A stretch of DNA of 34,767 nt from a virus: positions 1 through 34,767 of IMG/VR virus record IMGVR_UViG_3300035670_006607; one strand, 5' to 3'. Made by a program: the position numbers and the translations under genes. Position 1 is the stretch's first letter; every line of letters begins with the position of its first letter. Below, piece by piece: positions 1 to 6,374 of this stretch. The notes under the pieces were generated by a model that saw only the letters and a program-made list of their open reading frames with translations, was not told the DNA's origin and did not search any database.

Positions 1-174
1 GGTACGATTGCTGGTGTCCCGCTATGGAAAGCAATTTTCATGGCGGGCATCGCAGGCGTAGCAACCGTTGTTGAAGGATTGTCACGAGCATTCCTGGATG
101 ATGGTAAACTTAGTTTAGATGAAATAAACGATGTCTTTTCCAGGGTTGAAAAGAAGAAGTTTGAGGAGAGTTAA
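1..174 (+). CDS. Holin-like small membrane protein, C-terminal part
   Basis: The reading frame is open from the left edge and ends with TAA at 172-174, giving the last 57 residues of a protein whose start lies outside the window. It has a hydrophobic, Gly/Ala-rich segment (about residues 6-30 of the visible part) followed by a charged tail containing DDGKLSLDEINDVF, which looks like half of an EF-hand-type loop. The endolysin begins 2 bases after its stop, and a gene for a small membrane protein directly before an endolysin is commonly a holin, which would permeabilise the inner membrane to release the enzyme. The call rests mainly on position and hydrophobicity. It could instead be another small membrane-associated phage protein. 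Confidence 0.4.
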   Translation, partial: GTIAGVPLWKAIFMAGIAGVATVVEGLSRAFLDDGKLSLDEINDVFSRVEKKKFEES

Positions 175-176
175 TA

Positions 177-1019
177 ATGTCTAAGAGAACACCTTGGGAC
201 TACATTGTTCCAATAAAAATGCCTATTGCGCTTAAGGGCGTTGAGCCAGGAAAGCTTCATGCAAGCCTTTTGCGTGACATCCCAGGCGGAGGAAAATTAT
301 TTTATCTTGCAGCAGATGCATGGCTTGCAATGGTTGAAGCAGCAAAGGCTGATGGGGTTGAACTAAAGCCAACTTCCAGTGGAGATACATATCGCAGTTA
401 CGATTTTCAAAAAAGAGGGTTTTTGCAAAGATATCAGCTTGAACCAATTCCTGGTCAAAGCACAAAAACATTTGAAGGAAAGACTTGGTATCTCAAGAAG
501 GGTATGGCGATGCTTGCCACACCTGGTAAGTCTAACCATAATTTCGGCTTGGCGGTTGATGTTCATTCTGCAAGTGAAAAGAAAAGGATTAATTGGCTAA
601 TTGCTAATGTTGAAAAGTTTGGGTGGAGTTGGGAAGTAGTTCCTTCAGAGCCTTGGCATATTCGTTATGTTGCTGGAGACAATGTTCCTCAAGCAGTAAA
701 GGATTATGTTGCTCGTAATCCAAAACTAGGTAGTCCCTTTGGTTCAGTTGCAGAGCAGAAATCTGTTGCGGAAGCAAAGGCGGCATCTCCTGCGATTAAT
801 TCACAGGTTAATATTCCAAAAAGAAACATTAGGCAAGGTAGTAATGGTCCTCTTGTGAAGAGAGCGCAGACTCTTTTATCTAAACATGGTGCTGCAATCA
901 AAATTGACGGTGATTTTGGTCCAAAAACTGCACAGTTAGTTAAGGATTTTCAAACTAAAAAAGGAATCCCTGTAACTGGTGAAGTAGATCAAGCAACTTG
1001 GTCAGTATTGCTGGGTTAA
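177..1019 (+). CDS. Endolysin: M15/VanY-type peptidase with peptidoglycan-binding domain
   Basis: A 280-residue lysis enzyme predicted to cut peptide bonds in host peptidoglycan. The catalytic part (about residues 25-170) shows the M15 (VanY/DacC-like) zinc signature: SNHNFGLAVD at 119-128 supplies H121 and D128, and EPWHIRY at 158-164 supplies the third ligand H161. TYRSYDFQ at 71-78 matches the family's substrate-side motif. A linker rich in Ala/Lys (190-215) leads to a C-terminal PG_binding_1 domain (about 219-280) with the typical GSNGPLVKRAQ start and DGDFGPKTAQLVKDFQ core. ATG at 177 is preceded by GAGGAGAG at good spacing, just after the holin-like gene, so the two form a lysis cassette. 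All key residues are present. Confidence 0.92.
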   Translation: MSKRTPWDYIVPIKMPIALKGVEPGKLHASLLRDIPGGGKLFYLAADAWLAMVEAAKADGVELKPTSSGDTYRSYDFQKRGFLQRYQLEPIPGQSTKTFEGKTWYLKKGMAMLATPGKSNHNFGLAVDVHSASEKKRINWLIANVEKFGWSWEVVPSEPWHIRYVAGDNVPQAVKDYVARNPKLGSPFGSVAEQKSVAEAKAASPAINSQVNIPKRNIRQGSNGPLVKRAQTLLSKHGAAIKIDGDFGPKTAQLVKDFQTKKGIPVTGEVDQATWSVLLG

Positions 1020-1029
1020 TCAATCTTTG

Positions 1030-1053
1030 ATAATATCTTATAGGAGATATTAT
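1030..1053 (+). promoter_or_regulatory. Hairpin overlapping ribosome binding site of the next gene
   Basis: ATAATATCT (1030-1038) and AGATATTAT (1045-1053) form a perfect 9-bp stem around the loop TATAGG. The Shine-Dalgarno GGAG (1043-1046) and the first two bases of the ATG at 1052 lie in the loop and 3' arm. The stem is AT-only apart from one G-C pair, so it is weak, but it could tune initiation at 1052. Confidence 0.35.
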
Positions 1054-1384
1054 GCCTGCAACTAGAAATATTGAAATTTATCAAGGCGATACTTACGCTC
1101 ATCAGCTAACGCTGAAAGATAGCGCAAATGCTGTTATAAATATAACTTCAAGAACTTATTCTGGTCAAGTTCGGAAGAGAAGAACATCTGATACTGCCTC
1201 CGCCACCTTCTCTAGCGAAATTACAGACGGAGCTAATGGTGTCGTAGTTTTTACACTACTACCCGCAGTCACAGCGAACTTGAGACCTGGAACATATGTT
1301 TATGATTTTCAAGAAACTAATGGCTCTACTGTTACTACTATATTAACAGGTAATGCTGTAATTACTGGTGAGGTAACTAGGTAA
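1052..1384 (+). CDS. Small beta-sandwich baseplate/fibre-type protein (LtfC/BppU-N-like)
   Basis: A 110-residue protein with the pattern of the small beta-sandwich domain found in phage baseplate and long-tail-fibre accessory proteins: an N-terminal RNIEIYQGDTY (residues 5-15), then LTLKDSANAVINITSRTY, and a late RPGTYVYDF strand. The family usually acts as an attachment or oligomerisation module, not an enzyme. It starts at ATG 1052 behind TAGGAG and ends in TAATG, overlapping the next gene by one base, so translation is likely coupled. It begins a run of four fibre-like genes between lysis and the connector genes. The fold call is from pattern recognition; the exact role is unknown. Confidence 0.55.
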   Translation: MPATRNIEIYQGDTYAHQLTLKDSANAVINITSRTYSGQVRKRRTSDTASATFSSEITDGANGVVVFTLLPAVTANLRPGTYVYDFQETNGSTVTTILTGNAVITGEVTR

Positions 1385-1623
1385 TGGCTGATGTAACAGT
1401 ATTGCAAGTCTATCCTGCTGCAATTTCTAATGTTTCTCAAGTAACACAGACTACTGTGCTAACACAAACTAGTGGTACAATTAATCTAGGCAGTTTAAGT
1501 TTAAGCAGCGCAGACCCTGTGGATGTAGCAAGAACAGCAAGTGCTGGAGTTAGCAATGTGGCGGCTAGGGCAGATCATGTCCATAGTGCAGCCGATCTTT
1601 TGGTTGATGGAGGAAATTATTAA
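1384..1623 (+). CDS. Small fibre-like protein
   Basis: A 79-residue protein without enzyme motifs. Residues 50-68 carry ARTASAGVSNVAARADHVH, a turn-rich motif common in phage tail fibres, where the conserved DHVH often lies near trimer-forming segments. It ends in VDGGNY, similar to the IDGGTF end of the next protein. Its start (TAATG) overlaps the previous stop, and its own TAA overlaps the next ATG in the same way, so the three genes are probably co-translated and may form one structure. Ser/Thr/Val richness fits a fibrous beta protein. Confidence 0.5.
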   Translation: MADVTVLQVYPAAISNVSQVTQTTVLTQTSGTINLGSLSLSSADPVDVARTASAGVSNVAARADHVHSAADLLVDGGNY

Positions 1624-2507
1624 TGGCTAATACGCTAAGAATTAAGAGAAGGGCGACTGGTAATGCTGGCGCACCTACAAGTTTGGAGAATGCGGAATTA
1701 GCATTTAACGAAGTAGATAATATTCTTTACTACGGTAAAGGAACTGGTGGTGCAGGTGGTTCTGCAACTACCGTAGAGGCTATTGGTGGTTATGGTGCTT
1801 ATACAACATTGTCAACAACACAAACAATTTCTGGAGACAAAACTTTTTCTGGTGTTGTAATTGTTCCTACTCCATCTGCAAACACACACGCTGCAACTAA
1901 AGCCTATGTTGACAGTTCTTTGCCAACACTGACTGGAACTGAAAATCAAATTGTTTATAATGCTGGAACGATTTCCTTGGCGGCTAATGTTACAACCCCA
2001 GGAAACCTTACGGTAACTGGAGATTTGACGGTTCAGGGTAACACAACAACTCTTAACACATCAACACTAGTTGTTGAGGATAAGAACATTGTTCTTGCCA
2101 ATGTTGCTTCCCCAGATGATACAACAGCAGATGGTGCTGGTATTACAGTTCTTGGTGCAACAGAAAAGACACTGAACTGGATTGATGCTACAGATGCTTG
2201 GACATCCTCAGAGCACTTTAATATTGTTGCTGGTAAATCATTTTATATCGGTGGCTCAGCAGTTCTGTCAAACACAACTCTTGCATCAAGCGTTGTAACT
2301 TCAAGCCTTACATCGGTAGGTACTATTAGCACTGGCACATGGCAAGGAACTGCTATTGGTATCGCTTACGGCGGTACTGGGTCAACAACAGCTGGAGATG
2401 CAAGAACAGCACTTGGTCTTGCAATTGGTTCAAATGTTCAAGCTTTTAGCGCCCAACTTGATGCTCTTGCCGCCAATACTGCTACAATTGATGGCGGTAC
2501 TTTCTAA
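1623..2507 (+). CDS. Fibre protein with Mtd-N-like head and repeat-containing tail
   Basis: A 294-residue structural fibre. Residues 1-40 (MANTLRIKRRATGN, then PTSLENAELAFNE and ILYYGKG) resemble the N-terminal attachment domain of major-tropism-determinant-type and cyanophage fibres. Residues about 87-100 (NTHAATKAYVDSSL) and 133-160 (GDLTVQGNTTTLNTS, then VVEDKNIVLAN) are recurrent fibre modules, and 249-266 (YGGTGSTTAGDARTALGL) is the widespread fibre repeat. It ends in IDGGTF. Such proteins normally trimerise and bind the host surface. The site between lysis and head-tail connector genes, far from the tail-tip cluster, leaves open whether it sits on the tail, the neck or the capsid. Confidence 0.7.
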   Translation: MANTLRIKRRATGNAGAPTSLENAELAFNEVDNILYYGKGTGGAGGSATTVEAIGGYGAYTTLSTTQTISGDKTFSGVVIVPTPSANTHAATKAYVDSSLPTLTGTENQIVYNAGTISLAANVTTPGNLTVTGDLTVQGNTTTLNTSTLVVEDKNIVLANVASPDDTTADGAGITVLGATEKTLNWIDATDAWTSSEHFNIVAGKSFYIGGSAVLSNTTLASSVVTSSLTSVGTISTGTWQGTAIGIAYGGTGSTTAGDARTALGLAIGSNVQAFSAQLDALAANTATIDGGTF

Positions 2508-2520
2508 TCAAGAGGATTAA

Positions 2521-2727
2521 ATGGCTAATGTAATTAAAATTAAAAATTCTGGTACCACCAATGCTGCCCCGACATCTTTGGAGTACGGTGAATTAGCTAT
2601 TAATTACGCTGATGGTGTTTTGTTTTTTAAAGATTCAAACAACACAATTATTTCTTTTGATATAAAAGGTGTGTTTAAAGTTGATGTTTCTGATTTAGCT
2701 GTTGATGTAGCAATGTCAACATTCTAG
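2521..2727 (+). CDS. Short paralogue of the fibre N-terminal domain
   Basis: A 68-residue protein that aligns with the start of the preceding fibre: MANVIKIKNSGTTN, PTSLEYGELAINYADGVLFF here, against MANTLRIKRRATGN, PTSLENAELAFNEVDNILYY there. It lacks the repeat-rich shaft, so it is either a stand-alone attachment domain or a remnant of a duplicated fibre gene. It ends in STF, echoing the GGTF/GGNY ends of its neighbours. It starts 13 bases after the previous stop behind AGAGGA. The domain is intact and in frame with a normal ribosome binding site, which argues against decay. Confidence 0.6.
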   Translation: MANVIKIKNSGTTNAAPTSLEYGELAINYADGVLFFKDSNNTIISFDIKGVFKVDVSDLAVDVAMSTF

Positions 2728-2745
2728 GGTGTAAAACCCTTATTC

Positions 2746-2760
2746 TGTTATAATTGAATT
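2746..2760 (+). promoter_or_regulatory. Extended -10 promoter, probably leaderless
   Basis: TGtTATAAT at 2746-2754 is a perfect extended -10. Only six bases (TGAATT) separate it from the ATG at 2761, so the predicted transcription start falls on or next to the start codon. There is no Shine-Dalgarno for this gene and no good -35 at the expected 2726-2731. The site opens the connector module. Confidence 0.6.
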
Positions 2761-3687
2761 ATGGATGATGTAAAGATTGAAACAAGCAAGACGCTTACTT
2801 TAACGCTACCAAGCGATCCTACATCCAATGTTGTAGCCGTAAATCTATATCATGAATTTGGATCATTAGTTTCTGGTCCTACAAACGCAACTAGATCAAG
2901 TGCTGGCGTGTATACAATCACATACGGTCAAGCAGCTTCTGGTATCTATATTCTTAATGCTGCGGGAAGATATCGTGCCGATTTTACTTACACTGTGAGT
3001 GGAACATCCTATACACAATCTCAATATTTCAATGTTTATACCCCGTACATTGATATTGACACTTTCTTTGAAGACCATCCAGATTTAGAAGAAGATAACT
3101 ATGAAAAGTTTGAAAAGATGGAAAAGAAAGTAAGAAATATCATCAATACTTTTTGCGGTCAATCTTTTGAGTACTACCCTAATAAATACCTTGAAGTGAT
3201 GGGAACAGGGAAAAATTCATTACATCTTCCAAATCCGATTACTACCTTAAGGAAAGTCACAGCCGATCCAGGAACTAATGATGAAACTGTTCTTCATGAT
3301 TATGAAGATGCTACTATGAATCATATTGAAAAAATCAAGGAACCGCACAGTTTTGGCAGTTCCTACTATCTACAGTTTAGAAAGTCAGTTCTTGATAGTG
3401 TAAATGTTCTACTTTTGGTAAACAGGTTTGACAAGCAAAGCGTCTATAGAGTGGAGGGTGATTTTGGTTGGAGGTTTGTTCCGAATAACATTGAACAAGC
3501 AGCAGATTTGCTTTTGGAAGATATGATGAATGACGACTCTATCTACCGTAGGCATGGTATTTACAGTGCCGACATGGATGTTCTTAAAATTCAAACAGGT
3601 CAAAACTTTTATGAATCAACTGGAAATATTGATGCGGATATATTACTTATGGACTACACATTGTTTGTGATGGACTATGTGGTTTAA
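2761..3687 (+). CDS. Head-tail connector (adaptor) with N-terminal Ig-like domain
   Basis: A 308-residue protein. The C-terminal two thirds (about 95-308) fit the gp6/gp15-type adaptor that binds the portal ring and starts the neck: an acidic helix (DIDTFFEDHPDLEEDNYEKF), a LPNPITTL strand, then DFGWRFVPNNIEQAADLLLEDMM and a helical end. Residues about 3-93 form a separate Ser/Thr-rich beta domain (SAGVYTITYGQAASGIY, AGRYRADFTY), unusual for this family, whose members are mostly 100-200 residues. There is no Shine-Dalgarno; the -10 directly upstream suggests a leaderless message. The next three genes are the standard neck and tail-completion set. Confidence 0.72.
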   Translation: MDDVKIETSKTLTLTLPSDPTSNVVAVNLYHEFGSLVSGPTNATRSSAGVYTITYGQAASGIYILNAAGRYRADFTYTVSGTSYTQSQYFNVYTPYIDIDTFFEDHPDLEEDNYEKFEKMEKKVRNIINTFCGQSFEYYPNKYLEVMGTGKNSLHLPNPITTLRKVTADPGTNDETVLHDYEDATMNHIEKIKEPHSFGSSYYLQFRKSVLDSVNVLLLVNRFDKQSVYRVEGDFGWRFVPNNIEQAADLLLEDMMNDDSIYRRHGIYSADMDVLKIQTGQNFYESTGNIDADILLMDYTLFVMDYVV

Positions 3688-4080
3688 ATGGCTTCGCAAA
3701 CTTACTTTAAATTTACGCATAAATGCGATATTTATACTAAGTCTACAAGTGTAAATGCAGCTGGTCAGCAATTTGCTTCCTATGCGAAGGTAGAAACAAT
3801 ACCTTTTCAATTCCAATCCCCTAGTACGAGCACTAGCTCGGGAGATGAAAGAAGACTGGCTCCTTATCAAGAAAGTATTCCCAAATTTGAAGCACTTATT
3901 CCAAAAGGTTCGGATACAAATATTATATACGGCAGCAGGATACAAAATATAAAAGATAGAAAAGGGACAGTTGTTGATAATAGTGTTTACGAAGTTGTCG
4001 GAATACAGCCGAAATTTAGTATCACTGGTTTGAAGCATCATACCGTTGTTACGCTTAGGCGTGTCGTGGAGACAGCATGA
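3688..4080 (+). CDS. Head-closure (stopper) protein
   Basis: A 130-residue protein that begins immediately after the adaptor stop and overlaps the next gene by ATGA. Composition and pattern fit the SPP1 gp16/HK97-type head-closure family: an N-terminal KFTHKCDIYTKST strand, a central loop (RLAPYQESIPKFEALIPKGSDTNI), and a barrel-like end DNSVYEVVGIQPKFSITGLKHHTVVTLRR. These proteins sit under the adaptor and block DNA leakage until the tail joins. Sequence similarity across this family is low, so gene order carries much of the weight. Confidence 0.65.
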   Translation: MASQTYFKFTHKCDIYTKSTSVNAAGQQFASYAKVETIPFQFQSPSTSTSSGDERRLAPYQESIPKFEALIPKGSDTNIIYGSRIQNIKDRKGTVVDNSVYEVVGIQPKFSITGLKHHTVVTLRRVVETA

Positions 4081-4412
4081 TAAAAGTAACTGGGAGTCTC
4101 CAGCCGTTATTGAATAAAGTTGAGAAGATTCCTGTTGAAATTCAATCAGCAGTCGCTGAAGCTATGATGGCTAGTGAGCAAAGTGTTATGGATGTTTTGA
4201 ATTCTGAGTATCAAGGAATTTTTGAAAATGTTCAAATAGATGTTAACGAAAACCCAGGCATAAGTGTTGTTGTAGACAACAGTGATGTGTATTATTATAA
4301 AAATGCAACGGGGTCTGATTTTGATAGTTTGGTTGAAACAATTAAAAATGTTGTAAATAAAAATTTGGATGAATCTATTGCCAAATTCAAGGGAGGTAAT
4401 TTTGGCGCTTAG
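4077..4412 (+). CDS. Neck protein (HK97 gp10-like)
   Basis: A 111-residue protein, start ATG overlapping the previous TGA. An N-terminal amphipathic part (GSLQPLLNKVEKIPVEIQSAVAEAMM) is followed by a beta region (ISVVVDNSDVYYYKNATG) and a C-terminal helix (SLVETIKNVVNKNLDESIAKF). Size, helix-strand pattern and the place between head-closure and tail-terminator genes match the HK97 gp10-like/type 1 neck family, which helps join tail to head. Sequence alone is not diagnostic. Confidence 0.55.
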   Translation: MIKVTGSLQPLLNKVEKIPVEIQSAVAEAMMASEQSVMDVLNSEYQGIFENVQIDVNENPGISVVVDNSDVYYYKNATGSDFDSLVETIKNVVNKNLDESIAKFKGGNFGA

Positions 4413-4812
4413 TGTTTATGATATAAATACAGCTTTGAGGGCTGACACTGTGCTGGCTAATATTGCTGGTAAAACAATGAATTTTTTCCCAGTTGTTGCT
4501 ACTAACGGCGAAACTGCTCCATTTGTGATATATTATTACCAGCCTTCAATTCCAAGTGCTGACGCTTATTGGATAAGGAAGGATGTTATAAGATATTCAA
4601 TATTTGATACTGATGCTGACAGGCTATTTAGACTTTCTGAAAGGTTTTTGGAAAGGCTAGGTCAGGCAGACCAGGTAGCAAAAAGTGGTGGTATTACTGG
4701 GTCTAACTCCAGAATACTGTCTAGTTATCAAACAGGTTCAAGCTTGGCAGCACCTCTTGAGAAAGAGGGTTGGTATAGAATGAATTTGGATTTTAAGGTG
4801 TGTAATGTATAA
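4402..4812 (+). CDS. Tail terminator / tail completion protein
   Basis: A 136-residue protein starting at TTG 4402. That start is chosen because GGGAGG (4391-4396) lies five bases upstream; an in-frame ATG at 4369 has no such site and would lie deep in the previous gene. The pattern (VYDINTALRADTVLANIAG, then ETAPFVIYYYQPS, IRYSIFDTDADRLFRLSERFLERL, ending WYRMNLDFKVCNV) fits the gp17/lambda gpU-type family that caps the finished tail tube and docks it to the neck. It overlaps the preceding gene by 11 bases, suggesting coupled translation. Confidence 0.68.
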   Translation: MALSVYDINTALRADTVLANIAGKTMNFFPVVATNGETAPFVIYYYQPSIPSADAYWIRKDVIRYSIFDTDADRLFRLSERFLERLGQADQVAKSGGITGSNSRILSSYQTGSSLAAPLEKEGWYRMNLDFKVCNV

Positions 4813-4826
4813 TGATAAAAAGGGTA

Positions 4827-4843
4827 TGGTAAAATAATAACAT
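4827..4843 (+). promoter_or_regulatory. Extended -10 promoter, probably leaderless
   Basis: TGgTAAAAT at 4827-4835 is an extended -10, eight bases before the ATG at 4844. There is no Shine-Dalgarno in the intervening AATAACAT and no clear -35. Same layout as the site at 2746. It would serve the small gene at 4844 and the major tail gene behind it. Confidence 0.5.
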
Positions 4844-5041
4844 ATGGAGTACAATACTATTACATATATTGGCAAAACACCAAGTTATGTCGTTAAACTT
4901 CGTAATACAGTTTACGAATTTGAATGGAACAAAGGTCTCGGTATAGGCAATCGTCAAGGCGAAGTCAATGCCAAGGATATAGAAAAGATCGCTAAATGGC
5001 GTGATAAGAAAGGCAGAAAGATATTTCGCCTGGATAAATAG
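4844..5041 (+). CDS. Small protein of unknown function preceding the major tail gene
   Basis: A 65-residue basic protein I do not recognise as a named family. It has a short beta-rich first half (NTITYIGKTPSYVVKLRNTVYEF) and a Lys-rich helical end (DIEKIAKWRDKKGRKIFRLDK). The layout 'strand pair, then a helix with a late F' resembles small phage proteins sometimes seen beside tail-tube genes, but no function follows from it. It sits 11 bases before the major tail protein and has its own -10 element but no ribosome binding site. Its size, frame and packing support a real gene. Confidence 0.6.
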   Translation: MEYNTITYIGKTPSYVVKLRNTVYEFEWNKGLGIGNRQGEVNAKDIEKIAKWRDKKGRKIFRLDK

Positions 5042-5052
5042 GAGGAAGTAAA

Positions 5053-5634
5053 ATGGCAGTTAATGTTTCTAACATTATCGTTGGCGAAGCAACCATTAAA
5101 CTCGGTACAAACGCTAACGCAACAACCATTGCAGCAATGAACAACTTTGCTGACATTGGAGCTACCCAAAACGGTTTGGAAATTTCGTGGGAACCAGACA
5201 TGGTTGATATTGAAATTGACCAGTTTGGTGATGCAGCAAAAATCATTCAGTCAAAAGTTAAGGTAATGGTTAAGACAACCCTCGCAGAAGGAACTCTTAA
5301 CAACCTTGCAACAGCATGGAACTACGACAGTGAGACGGGCGGAGATTCAATCCAAGCAAACAATGACGGTGCAAACACACAGACATTCTTGTTTGGTGCT
5401 CAGGGTGTAATTCCTTACGAGAAGGCACTTGTTGTGACAGGTACAGCACCTGGTTCAACAGCAGGCGACTTGCTTACCCGTAAGTTCTACACAAAGCGTG
5501 CAATTTCAATGGAATCATCCACAATTGCAATGAAGCGTGCAGAGGCAACAATGTTCACTGTGGGCTTTAGAATTTTGCCAACAGTAGCCGATGTCGGTTA
5601 CGAATACGGCAAGATCGTTGACGAAACCGCATAA
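5053..5634 (+). CDS. Major tail (tube) protein
   Basis: A 193-residue protein with the features of siphovirus tail-tube subunits: an N-terminal VGEATIKLG strand, a GATQNGLEISWEPDMVDIEIDQFGD segment typical of the family's early beta hairpin, KVKVMVKTTLAEGTLNNLA, and a late RAEATMFTVGFRILP strand. It would stack as hexamer rings around the tape measure protein. A strong Shine-Dalgarno (TAGGAGGAAG) precedes ATG 5053. Codon choice is more GC-ended and uniform than in the neighbours, as expected for a very abundant virion protein. A 17-bp hairpin follows the stop. Confidence 0.85.
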   Translation: MAVNVSNIIVGEATIKLGTNANATTIAAMNNFADIGATQNGLEISWEPDMVDIEIDQFGDAAKIIQSKVKVMVKTTLAEGTLNNLATAWNYDSETGGDSIQANNDGANTQTFLFGAQGVIPYEKALVVTGTAPGSTAGDLLTRKFYTKRAISMESSTIAMKRAEATMFTVGFRILPTVADVGYEYGKIVDETA

Positions 5635-5661
5635 TTATAAATAAATAATTTAGCTAAAATC

Positions 5662-5708
5662 TTCACCCCTTGGGTATTTTGTGATAAACTTAATACTCAA
5701 GGGGTGAA
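5662..5708 (+). promoter_or_regulatory. 17-bp hairpin after the major tail gene
   Basis: TTCACCCCTTGGGTATT (5662-5678) pairs with AATACTCAAGGGGTGAA (5692-5708); the only departure is one G-U pair. The loop is 13 bases and includes TGtGATAAA (5680-5688), an imperfect extended -10. No U-tract follows on either strand, so it is not a classical intrinsic terminator. It may be an mRNA end-protecting or processing element separating the abundant tail-tube message from the chaperone gene. Confidence 0.6.
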
Positions 5709-5740
5709 CCCTATATAACGGAAAAAAGGATGGATATACT

Positions 5741-6046
5741 TTGAGCGATAAAAATAAAGACATTCTTGCTGGCACAGAAATCGTGTTCGCAGATGGAAAG
5801 ACAAGAACAATTAAGCCTTTGACAATTCGTAATCTTAGAAAGTTTATGAAGGTCGTTAAGGACCTTAAGAGCGAAGACACTCTTGATGACAAGGATATTG
5901 ACATCATGGTTGAGGCTGCTGGAATTGCTCTCGCAGCGGTTGACCCAGAGTTGGGCAATGATAGAGAGAAGCTGGAAGATGTGCTTGACTTGCGTTCATT
6001 CGGTGAACTCATGTCGGCTGCAATGGGTTCAGACCCTTCCTTCTAG
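5741..6046 (+). CDS. Tail assembly chaperone (G-type, unshifted product)
   Basis: A 101-residue acidic, helical protein between the tail-tube and tape measure genes, the invariant place of the lambda G-like chaperone. The start is TTG 5741, preceded by AAAGGA (5725-5730); the ATG at 5730 meets a stop after four codons. Features are KTRTIKPLTIRNLRKFMKVV, then a Leu/Asp-rich helix bundle (EDTLDDKDIDIMVEAAGIALAAVDPEL) and LRSFGELMSAAMG. The protein coats the tape measure protein during tail assembly. It ends at TAG 6044-6046 unless ribosomes shift into the -1 frame. Confidence 0.78.
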   Translation: MSDKNKDILAGTEIVFADGKTRTIKPLTIRNLRKFMKVVKDLKSEDTLDDKDIDIMVEAAGIALAAVDPELGNDREKLEDVLDLRSFGELMSAAMGSDPSF

Positions 6047-6372
6047 GCGAAGAGGGGGCTGGTTCATCTGACCAATCTTGGGAAGATCTCCCTCTTCTAA
6101 AATACGAATCGGAAGTATTTGTCAGAACGGGTTCTTGGGTGAATTTTGAATCACTTGAGACCCATCTGACATTGAATGAATTATTTTTATTATATCGTGC
6201 TTGTATGAATGAAACAAGTACAGCAATGAAAATTGCTGCTGCTGCACAAGGTGCAGATGTTGACTTTGATGATGACTGGTACGATCCAGAACCTCCTAGA
6301 GCTGCGCAGGCGCACGACATTCTGGATATGAAGTTTGGAATGGGATACGAGGTTGTAAAGAAAAGTGAATAA
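5741..6372 (+). CDS. Tail assembly chaperone, -1 frameshift fusion (GT-type)
   Basis: The -1 frame relative to the G-type gene is open from 6007 through 6372 and has no ribosome binding site or convincing start of its own; the GTG/ATG codons inside come after a well-formed coding stretch. Joining at about 6034-6040 gives some 210 residues: after SDP comes FLLGEEGAGSSDQSW, then FESLETHLTLNELFLLYRACM and a C-terminal part ending YEVVKKSE. Acidic DFDDDWYDPEPP follows the helices. This matches the lambda G-GT arrangement, where the minor fusion bridges the tape measure and tube subunits. The exact slip codon is uncertain; 6034-6040 is inferred. Confidence 0.75.
6034..6097 (+). promoter_or_regulatory. 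Programmed -1 frameshift signal
   Basis: Candidate slippery site CCCTTCC (6034-6040) in the reading C CCT TCC; the P-site tRNA can re-pair on CCC. The zero-frame stop TAG follows at 6044. Eight bases past the site starts a hairpin: GAAGAGGG (6049-6056) pairs perfectly with CCCTCTTC (6090-6097), extendable by a G-U and a G-C pair, loop 29 bases. Placement is right for a stimulatory structure. Confidence 0.6.
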
Positions 6373-6374
6373 TC

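Noticed and set aside
1623-2727. Diversity-generating retroelement linked to Mtd-like fibre domains
   Set aside because: The similarity is to the attachment domain only. No reverse transcriptase, template repeat or variable C-type lectin domain is visible.
2726-2740. AGGGT/ACCCT hairpin as a terminator before the adaptor gene
   Set aside because: Only five base pairs and no U-tract; it might be chance.
3643-4041. 132-residue antisense open frame over the head-closure gene
   Set aside because: The sense gene fits the connector set and overlaps its neighbours correctly; the antisense one has no support.
4369-4401. Upstream ATG start for the tail terminator gene
   Set aside because: GGGAGG sits five bases before TTG 4402; the upstream ATG has none and adds an unlikely extension inside the neck gene.
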